Origin: Arachis hypogaea
Lineage: Eukaryota > Streptophyta > Magnoliopsida > Fabales > Fabaceae
Reading direction: 5' to 3'
Assembly: GCF_003086295.3 (NCBI RefSeq)
Contig: NC_092050.1
Location: 145,917,699 to 145,981,698 of the forward strand
Length of the DNA stretch: 64,000 nucleotides
The position numbers were made by a program, and so were the translations under genes. The notes beneath the pieces were generated by a model. That model searched no databases and had not been told where the DNA came from. It saw only the letters and a program-made list of their open reading frames with translations. Below, in pieces: positions 56,399 to 64,000 of the stretch; position 1 is the first letter of the stretch; every line of letters begins with the position of its first letter.

Positions 56399-57534
56399 CA
56401 TCGGCAAATGTGGTGGGCTCCACATCATCATCATCCTCATCCCGAAATATATCTTTCACATCATTTGGTGCTCCACCTTGTTGGCATTCTGGTAACACAT
56501 CATCAATGCCGGCCATTGTAATCGCAACATCAACTACGAGCCCAGTGTCAACGCTTTCTCTATCACGAGTGAGGTTTAGATCACCAGCGAAGGACGGGGA
56601 GGCCACCAAAACTGCCTCAGGCTCAATCATGGGTCGATGAAGAGGCACCAACAGGCCTCGAACTAGAGCAGGCTATGTGGCTGAAGGCAAAGGAATCCGG
56701 TTAGAACCTCCTGAACTAGAGACCACATCCACAAATTTGGCCAACAGCTTAGGAGTCCTCACCTCCCGGAATTGCCGACGATAATGGAATAGAACTTTCA
56801 GATCTTCGTCGCTGCCTATGACGAATGAATCATACTTCACATCATCCCGTAAAACAGATATCGAAATTCTGTAGAATAACTTCACCCGTTTCATGCCTTG
56901 CAGCCCCAGTTTTTGGATTATAGTATCCTGAAACTCGGTGAAACTCGTCGAAGGTTTCATCAAAACACTAATCGAATTCTTATCAATAAACTTAATTTCG
57001 GAATGCATTTTTTCTTAATCGACCCTCTATAGTGCACCAAAACTAAGAAACTCTTATCGCTAGCCATTGTGGGGCTCACTATGATAAAGAATTCACATTT
57101 CACAGCTATTTATATACATTTGTACCCTACAAAATCGAATTACCCAACATCCATTTATATATGTTGCTGAAAGTATAGTAAATCTACCTCCTCTAATTCG
57201 ATTTATTTATGTTGATCTCGACGCAAATAAATCGAATTAGGGGACTTCGATTTACTTGGAAACGTACCTCCCATGCATAAATCTAACTAGTTTAATTTGA
57301 TTTACATGGAAATGTAACCATACATGCATAAATTGATGGGAGCTAATTCGATTTACGTGAATATCTACTAAATCGAATTTATCTGTTTCGATTTACATAG
57401 AACTATGATAAATAGAGTTTGGCTGCTTTGATTTACATAAAAATGCCCTCTAAAAATATACATGTAACGATTTTTTATATAAGTGATTTACGTGATATTA
57501 AATGAGCATTGGTTTATCTAAGTGATTTGTCCCT

Positions 57535-57541
<7 letters not shown>

Positions 57542-57566
<25 letters not shown>

Positions 57567-58720
57567 TTTATTAAATTATTAACTAGTCAAATTCACTATT
57601 TGGCTTCACTTACCTACCTCCTACCCTAATCGCAATTTTGACTATTTGATAATATAAAAAAATTTTCACATCACAATATTTGTGAGTTACGTAAATACTA
57701 AATACACACTAAAATTTCTTTTCTTTTTTTTTTCTTTTTTAAGTGGCATACATCATTTACTAGACAGCGAAAGAAATATGAAGAAATATTAAACATGGGA
57801 TAGTGTTATATAAGTATCACGTATCAACTAAACTTTTAACAATTGGCTTATTTATTTATTTTTCAAGCTAATTAACTAGTAATTAATTAATTAACGAAAT
57901 AATAAATTGAAAATCCTATAAAGCATATTCTAACATATACATATTTTGATCCCCGGGCTTACGATTCGACGAGAATGGTTAACTTTCAATGATTCCCACG
58001 AACTTCAGATTTAAACGAACAAAATGATTCCCCACGAATTGAACAAGACGAGATGACGTAAAGATTATGGGGAGGCATTCATTCTCCTAACGAAAGGAAA
58101 AGTAAACTGCTTTATTCCCTTTTCATTTCAGAGAAAAAAAAAAAAACACATTTGATACACGGTCAAGAGAATTCAATTGATAGTGGGTATATAATTTTTT
58201 GGATTAATTTCAATTGATGGTGTATAATTTTCTAGAAAAAATTTTAATTCACTAAAAACGTAAAGGGGTTATTGTACTAGCGTTCACTAAAAGGAAAAAT
58301 AAAGAGTGGTCCTACTTTTGAAATTAAAGAGTTAAACTAATAGTTAATCATTAATAGTTGAAGGATTCTGATTAAATTTTATATATTAGAATTGAAATTA
58401 CCTAGCATTTTTAATTTGACAATATCATTAACAAATGATAAAAAATAACATTATTAAATAAAGAGATGCGTTATTTTTTTTTTTCCAAAATCAACTCTTC
58501 TTAAAAAATTGGATGGAAGAGCAAACTCTAGTTTGGTTCACGTTAATTTTTATAAATTTATCTAAAAATAAATTAGTTTATTCAAAGAGGAAAAAAAGAA
58601 AAGCAAAACTGAAAAAAATAAAGCAGTCTTTAACCTTTTAAAATCTTTGATAATCACGTTTTTTGTTTTTATCAGTAGTGAAATTTCATTGATCCTCAAT
58701 TGAAATTACAAGTATTTTTT
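57542..58720. other. AT-rich intergenic DNA
   Basis: It starts with a TA microsatellite (to about 57565). No gene is recognised. Confidence 0.45.
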
Positions 58721-59052
58721 GTTGTAAAATAAATAAATAAATAAAAATATATAAATAAAAAATTTTAGTATTAATATTCATTAATATTATTATCTCAATA
58801 TAATTAAGGTGATTCATATATATTTATTAATATGTTGCAGGATATATTTATATAGGAATAGAAAAATATTTTATATTGATGTTGTGTGTATTATATGAGA
58901 CATTGTTCTTCTATTTGTACTGGTACCAAGTTTATAATTTTAAACTTCATTAATTTAACCCATTTTGAGAATTTGAGCCTTTTTCTTATTGAAAAACTTA
59001 GTTGCCCATCTTATGAAAAAAGTCAAATTCTGTTCATATCACAACACTTCTT
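58721..59052. repeat. LTR-like direct repeat, left copy
   Basis: It matches 59778-60127 in order: gttgtaaaataaataaata, tattaatattcatta, aaacttcattaatttaa against aaatttcattaatttaa, cccatcttat, and aaaagtcaaat. The pair brackets a copia RNase H remnant, which suggests the LTRs of an internally deleted element. Identity is only moderate, so it is old. Confidence 0.5.
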
Positions 59053-59229
59053 TTTAGATGTCTATTTAAGATTATTCTTTATTAAAATTTTTTAAAGATA
59101 AATTCAATAAAAAAAATTAAATGAAGAAAAAAGAATACAATATTCTTTATGATGAGAACTGTCTCATTAAAAACTTTGTTAAGAAAAATCCAATAGGAAT
59201 AAAATCTGACAAAAAAAAAAGAGTATAGC

Positions 59230-59560
59230 ATCCCCCTTTTATCAATATTGTTTAATATCTCGAAATCAGCACATCCTAATTTGATGTACCAATCTTTCAA
59301 AAGGGAGGTTTGGAAGTGACTTTATAAATAAATCTGCCAGATTATCACTTGAGCAGATCTATTGGATATCAATGGTTCCTTGATTTTGAAGGTATTTGGA
59401 AGAAATATGTTTTGTTCTATCACCTTTGATGTATCCACCCTTAAGTTGAGCAATGCATGCTGTATTATCTTCAAACAGAATAGTTAAAGATATTTTCCTA
59501 TCAATAAGTCCACATGATGATAGAATATATTGGATTAAACTCATAAGATCAAAACACTTG
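59230..59560 (-). pseudogene. Ty1-copia RNase H remnant
   Basis: On the minus strand the frame from 59544 encodes LFEDNTACIAQLKGGYIKGD followed by RTKHISSKYLQNQGTIDIQ. After a stop comes SSDNLADLFIKSLPN. This is the C-terminal part of the copia RNase H domain. A purine-rich AAAAGGGGGATG follows near 59230-59241, as a polypurine tract would. Nothing else of the polyprotein remains. Confidence 0.75.
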
Positions 59561-59777
59561 CAACTTAATTCATGTATCGCTAGTATTTCAACATGATTAG
59601 AAGACGTTATTGCTATCGTCTATTTTGTAGACATTCATAATATAGCTGTATTACTATATGTGAATAGGTATCTTATTTGAGATATTTCTTTATGTAAATT
59701 AGACAAGTATCCTGTATTTACATAATCAATTAATTGTATCTTCTTAAATTTTGATAAGAGTCTTGTATTGATAATGT

Positions 59778-60127
59778 GTTGTAAAATAAATAAATAAATA
59801 TAAATAGATAAATTTAATATTAATATTCATTATTCACTAATATAATTATCTCAATATAAGTGAGATGATTCATTTATATTCACTAATATATTACAACTTA
59901 CACCTATATAAAAAGATGTATATATTTTATAATGATCTTATATGTATATTATCTGAGACTTTATCCCTATTTATATACATACCGAATTTATATTTTTAAA
60001 TTTCATTAATTTAATCTATTTTAACAATTTGAGCTGTTTTTTATTAAAAAACTAAGCAGCCCATCTTATAAAAAAAAAAAAAAAAAAAAAGTCAAATCCT
60101 TAAGGAGCATTCATATTGCAACATCTT
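59778..60127. repeat. LTR-like direct repeat, right copy
   Basis: Partner of 58721-59052; it includes a poly-A tract at about 60069-60090. Confidence 0.5.
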
Positions 60128-60911
60128 TGTTAAACTTCGTAATTGTTACAACCATTATTTTCTGCCTTATTATTGAGAGGTATGCAAGTCTCTGTTTGGT
60201 CCGAAATTTGGTCTCGTATATATCCAAAGTATATTTTATCATGTTTGAGTTTATTATTTTTATTTAGTATCATTTTTAGATTAAATTTTTGTTATTCCAA
60301 GTCCACTCAGCTCATTTCAAAATCATATTATGTAACTAAAATGCATATTTATAATGAATTAATAACAAAATTTAATATTTTTATATTTTAATTAATATTT
60401 GTATATTATATAATACTATTTTATCTTTATAATAATTTATTTCTTATATGAATGTATATGATATTTATTAAATTTAACATTTAAAATAATATTTTATTAA
60501 TTTATTATGTACAATTTATAAAATTATATATATACTAATTATATGTTTTGGTCGACCTGATTTAAATTAGATTTGAATTTTTAAAATAAATCTAATAAAA
60601 TATTATAGTCGAATTAGAGTTTAACAAAATCCGGACCAACCTTAGCATTGATTTTAGCTTGATGGCTATGTAATAGGGTATTTGGGTCACATTGTTTTTT
60701 GTTTTCTGGTGGCTTTGTTGTTGGAAAGCTTGGGACATTTGATTTCGTTTTTTAAGAAAAAGGTAATAGAATTTTGAAATATAAATGAAATAAATAGTTA
60801 AATATGAAATTTGAATATTTATTAATATATATAATATTTATATTAAATTTTTTATTTTGAGAAATAAATATTAATTTTGAAAAATCTTTTCATACATATA
60901 TTTTAAAAATG
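60128..60911. other. AT-rich intergenic DNA
   Basis: No supported feature. Confidence 0.45.
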
Positions 60912-61038
60912 GGTAATGCTAGGAAGAAAAAAAACAGCCAGAACTTGCCTTATCTAGCATTTATTAATTGTCGCAATAATTAATGAATGCTAAACAAGGC
61001 AAATTATGGTTGTTTTTGGCTAATTTTCTTTGGTTACC
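60912..61038. mobile_element. Foldback MITE, 127 bp
   Basis: The element is nearly one hairpin. The arm cagaacttgccttatctagc with atttattaattgt pairs with ataattaatgaatgctaaac and aaggcaaatta. Outer ends ggtaatgctaggaag and ggtaaccaaagaaaa (reverse complement) are weaker. Superfamily and target duplication are unresolved. Confidence 0.6.
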
Positions 61039-61740
61039 AAACATTTCCGTTTAAAAATATCCTATCTCTTAAAAAAAATTTCTTCTTAAAAAAAATACAA
61101 ATTTCTCTCTAATAAATTTAACTAAATCCACTTTAAATATAACCATTTTAGTTATTACTTTACACTTTGATCGTATCTAGGAACCGAATAAATACGACCA
61201 ATCATCCCACCGAATTCACTATATTTGATGGTATGATTGATTTATATTTCAATTATCTTTTTAATTATTCTATTTCAACTTAATTTCAGTATGCTACTCC
61301 TTTACAATTATCAATTTAATATTTTTTATACATTAGAAGTTAATAAAAATTATATCTAAATATAATAATTATTTATGATAAAAATTCAAAATGACAATAA
61401 TTTTAAAACGAATAAAAGTAGTATTGTTTATTGAAAAATTATAAGAAAGATGCTTAATGACTTAGGTCACTCATCTATCTTTGATACGACCTATTAACTA
61501 CTAGGCCTAACCCATTAGTTTAACGAACCTTATTAATTCATTTTTATGATTTTCCTTTTTTAAAATTTCAGATGAATTCATGAATAAAATAGACTAACCA
61601 TGTTTCTAGTTCGTAATTAGCAAGCATGATACAAGTATACATCACAAAAAGAAAAGTCCACCTTTAATTTTAATATTTTTTCCTTATATAATAATTAATC
61701 AAATAAATAAATTAAACTAGTAATACTAAGTACTAACTGC
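61039..61740. other. AT-rich intergenic DNA
   Basis: No supported feature before the copia LTR. Confidence 0.4.
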
Positions 61741-62150
61741 TGTGATAAGCTTAGTTACGTGGATGCTCATTTATGATGGACGGTTCAGTTTTTCTAAGGA
61801 AGTGAACATTTAATGAGAATTTGGAAAAGTTATCTCATGAAAACTATAAATAGAGGCTTAAACCTCTGTATGTAATACACAGCAATAATAAAACAAAAGC
61901 AAATGCAATTCTCTCTCTCTTTACTTTTAATATTTCTTTCTATCTTTATATATATATACACATTACAACATATAATATTCTTTATCTTTTGTACTATTCT
62001 ATTATATACTTTAATATTATTAAATATATTAATTATATCTACTATATTGATATAGTAATTCCAGTGAATATTACTACTTGAGTTATCTAATTATATTTTT
62101 ATATTTTATATTTGTTACTTCTTCCTTATTTATTTAGTTATTTTATAACA
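61741..62150 (+). mobile_element. Copia 5' LTR
   Basis: It ends ttttataaca at 62150. A TATA box tataaata lies at 61845-61852. The start is set at a TG near 61741 and could be a few bases off because the 3' LTR is outside the window. The element continues to the window edge. Confidence 0.65.
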
Positions 62151-62168
62151 CGTTATCAGCACAAGACT
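62151..62168 (+). promoter_or_regulatory. Primer binding site region of the copia element
   Basis: The sequence cgttatcagcacaagact directly follows the LTR end. A very similar acacgttatcagcacgag is the standard LTR/PBS junction of a large plant copia lineage. Confidence 0.65.
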
Positions 62169-62210
62169 CTAATCAAATTTTTAGGAAGACTCAGGTAACA
62201 AATTTTTATT

Positions 62211-62728
62211 ATGTTGAAGCTCTCTTATCTTGAATTTAATGCTCTTGATATATCTGGAAATAATTATTTATCATGGATACTAGATGTTAAAATCCATCTT
62301 GATTTAATGGATCTTGAAGATACCATTAAGGCTGAAAATAATGCATCCCAGAAGGATAAAGCCAAAGCCATGATTTTTCTTCGTCGTCATGTTGACGTAT
62401 GATTGAAAAATGAATATCCCACATTAAAAGATCCTGCAGATATGTGGAAAGGCCTTGAAGAAAGATACAATCATCAAAAGACGGTGATACTTCCTCAAGT
62501 CCGATATGTTAGAGAAAATTTTCTCGACCTTCCATACCTCGATTGTGCTCCTACAGCAGCAGTATCGAGAAAAAGAATTTAAAAATGTTCTGAGTTAATT
62601 TCTTGCTTTCTTGTTGCTGAACGCCAACAATGAGTTGCTCTTAAGAAATCATGAAGCGCGCCCAGCTGGCGCCGCCCCATTTCCTGAAACAAATGCGGCA
62701 AATTATAACTCTAGAAGAGGTAAATGAC
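62211..62728 (+). pseudogene. Copia gag, internally deleted
   Basis: It starts MLKLSYLEFNALDISGNNYL and continues past a TGA at 62401-62403 (in place of an ordinary codon) with LKNEYPTLKDPADMWKGLEE and RYNHQKTVILPQVRY. The text then jumps to LLQQQYREKEF and LLRNHEARPAGAAPFPETNA in another frame. About a hundred residues between these blocks are missing compared with relatives. No CCHC knuckle can be read downstream before pol. Confidence 0.7.
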
Positions 62729-62996
62729 AAGGTTTTAATAACAAGAAAAATCATGAAAGGAAAAGAATGACAAAGGAAGGGAAACAAATTTTGTTTCAAA
62801 TGATGAAAATTCCACCACTCATTATAATGTATCTAATTTCTTTAAGGATTCTGAAGGAAATATTGGCTATTTGATCAATGATGGAATAGTTTGATATGTG
62901 TATATGTTTGTTAAGTATTCATGTGAATAATTTTTACTGTGCATGTTCTTTTGCTCATTTTATTTTTATTATTATCTGTTTTTTTTTTTAAGAAAA

Positions 62997-64000
62997 ATGA
63001 CAAGGACATATTCTGAAGATATTTGCCTTGCAGATAGTGCAAGTTCGCACACTATTCTTAAAAGTATTATATATTTTACCCATCTTGTGCCAAAAGAAGA
63101 GTATGTTAATACTATTATTGGCTCAGGCAATGTGATTGAAGGCTCCGGAAGAGCTATAATTTTGTTTCCCGAAGGAACAAAATTCATAATAAATAATGCA
63201 CTATTGTCTACCAAGTCTCTAAGAAACTTGTTGAGTTTCAAAGATATTCGCCGAAATGGATATCATATTGAGACAATGAATGAGAAAAATCATGAGTATT
63301 TATATATCACAACTCATGATTCAGATAAGAAAGTTATATTAGAAAAATTACCCTCACTTTCATCTGGGTTGTATTATACTAAGATTAGTGCAATTGAATC
63401 ACATGCCATTGTAAACCAGAAGTTTACTAGCCCAAATGAATTCATAACTTGGCATGATAGATTGGGTCATCCGGGAACAACCATGATGAGGAGAATTATT
63501 GAAAACTCTCATGGACAGTCACTAAAGAACCAGAAAATTCTTAAAACTAGTGAATTTTGTTGTGTTGCATGTTCTCAAGGGAAGTTAATTTTAAAGCCAT
63601 CACCAGTAAAGATTGGATTTGAGTCCCCTGAATTCCTAGAAAGGATTCAAGGTGATATATGTGGACCTATTCATCCACCATGTGGATCTTTTAGATATTT
63701 TATGGTCTTGATAGACGCATCCTCGAGATGGTCACATGTGTGCTTATTATCTTCTCGCAACCTGGCGTTTGCGAGATTACTGGCTCAAATTATTCGATTA
63801 AAAACACAATTTCCAGAAAATCCAATCAAAGCAATTCGTCTTGATAATGCTGGTGAATTTACTTCCCAAGCTTTTGATGCTTATTGTATGGCTAATGGAA
63901 TAAGTATTGAACATCCAGTAGCTTATGTTCACACACAAAATGGGTTAGCAGAATCGCTTATTAAACGCCTCCAATTAATTGCTAGACCCTTGCTTATGAA
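62997..64000 (+). CDS. Copia pol: protease end and integrase, open to window edge
   Basis: From ATG 62997 the frame stays open for about 334 codons to position 64000. It starts with a protease active-site-like ICLADSASSHTIL near residues 10-22. The GAG-pre-integrase zinc-binding module (WHDRLGHPGTTMMRR, CCVACSQGK) lies near 155-202. The integrase core follows, with Asp in QGDICGPI, Asp in IRLDNAGEFTS and Glu in HTQNGLAESLIKR, so the D,D,E triad is present. Reverse transcriptase and RNase H would lie beyond the window. The ATG may not be the natural start, as this lineage usually makes one gag-pol frame; the gag in front is broken. This is the best-preserved retroelement reading frame in the window. 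Confidence 0.8.
   Translation, partial: MTRTYSEDICLADSASSHTILKSIIYFTHLVPKEEYVNTIIGSGNVIEGSGRAIILFPEGTKFIINNALLSTKSLRNLLSFKDIRRNGYHIETMNEKNHEYLYITTHDSDKKVILEKLPSLSSGLYYTKISAIESHAIVNQKFTSPNEFITWHDRLGHPGTTMMRRIIENSHGQSLKNQKILKTSEFCCVACSQGKLILKPSPVKIGFESPEFLERIQGDICGPIHPPCGSFRYFMVLIDASSRWSHVCLLSSRNLAFARLLAQIIRLKTQFPENPIKAIRLDNAGEFTSQAFDAYCMANGISIEHPVAYVHTQNGLAESLIKRLQLIARPLLM

Larger units (their letters stand above)
53985..57008 (-). pseudogene. mudrA-type transposase split by retroelement DNA
   Basis: The 5' part runs from 57008: a PB1-like domain (KFIDKNSISVLMKPSTSFTE, QKLGLQGMKRVKLFYRI) to 56673. An acidic linker with DEDDDDVEPTTFADDSDDED lies in the frame 56651-56289. At 56257 retroelement DNA begins. 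The 3' part resumes at 54322 with a repeat of the last 142 bp. It continues in the DNA-binding domain (VVPVRFGARDTQD, VGQQFQDKEEAVLSVKTYSF, ESDYRKYHGK), and similarity ends near 53985. The catalytic core is absent. Frames shift between the pieces, so no protein results. Confidence 0.75.
51940..57532. mobile_element. Two-gene MULE with PMD and mudrA, 5.6 kb
   Basis: The left end reads agacaaatgaccgagataaa and the right end, reverse complemented, ggacaaatcacttagataaa; both continue with accaa. Flanking ctcatttaa (51931-51939) and ctcatttta (57533-57541) agree at eight of nine bases, the MULE duplication size. End regions carry attcgaat and aaatcgaatta motifs. A PMD gene reads in from the left end and a mudrA gene reads in from the right end, convergent as in maize MuDR. 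Gypsy-derived DNA of about 1.9 kb interrupts mudrA. Its right-end sequence resembles that of the MULE at 21299. Confidence 0.7.

Noticed and set aside
1..64000. CRISPR arrays, bacterial operons, rRNA or tRNA genes
   Set aside because: Nothing with regular repeat-spacer structure or tRNA cloverleaf boxes was seen. The repeats present are microsatellites, minisatellites and transposon ends.

Overview
This is repeat-rich, AT-rich plant nuclear DNA. Retrotransposon and DNA-transposon families, plant-type introns and a NIMIN gene identify a dicot. The MULE families carrying plant mobile domain genes, with arrays of the palindrome ATTCGAAT, recall legume genomes and Arachis in particular, but that is inferred from memory. 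Only one compact host gene is well supported: a NIMIN-type NPR1-interacting regulator at 10.7-11.1 kb. Almost everything else readable is transposon, much of it nested.

Layout. 1-1.5 kb: 5' part of a broken mudrA gene and the end of its Mutator-like element (MULE). 2.9-6.5 kb: a MITE-like repeat, an LTR remnant, a 732-bp Pack-MULE carrying a threonine synthase-like fragment (10-bp target duplication), and a MULE-type MITE (9-bp duplication). 8.0-9.2 kb: copy A of a GA-rich repeat. 10.7 kb: NIMIN. 12.6-13.8 kb: a hAT element split by a solo LTR. 14.1-19.0 kb: a decayed Ty1-copia element on the minus strand. 20.6 kb: a 152-bp MITE. 21.0-25.3 kb: copy B of the GA-rich repeat, split by a 2.56-kb MULE. 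26.8-27.5 kb: a second hAT copy. 28.3-32.8 kb: a cluster of same-strand exon fragments from several host genes (plastid protein, LRR receptor kinase, POD1/TAPT1, casein kinase 1). 32.8-41.8 kb: a FAR1/FHY3-type MULE transposase gene with leader regions. 41.9-42.3 kb: a solo LTR. 43.5-51.6 kb: a complete-ended CACTA (En/Spm) element with a long open tnpD. 51.9-57.5 kb: a 5.6-kb MULE with mudrA and a plant mobile domain (PMD) gene, interrupted by Ty3-gypsy DNA. 58.7-60.1 kb: a collapsed copia element between direct repeats. 60.9 kb: a foldback MITE. 61.7-64.0 kb: a copia element whose pol frame is open to the window edge.

The most notable pattern is a two-gene MULE design seen twice, at 21.3-23.9 and 51.9-57.5 kb. 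A mudrA-type transposase gene with a PB1-like N-terminus reads inward from one terminal inverted repeat, and a PMD (MAIN/MAIL-like) gene reads inward from the other. PMD thus sits where mudrB sits in maize MuDR. Both copies are broken, but they share exon 1, the intron-1 donor and palindrome-rich termini. The second notable item is the exon-capture cluster next to the FAR1 gene, bracketed by related direct repeats that may be element ends.
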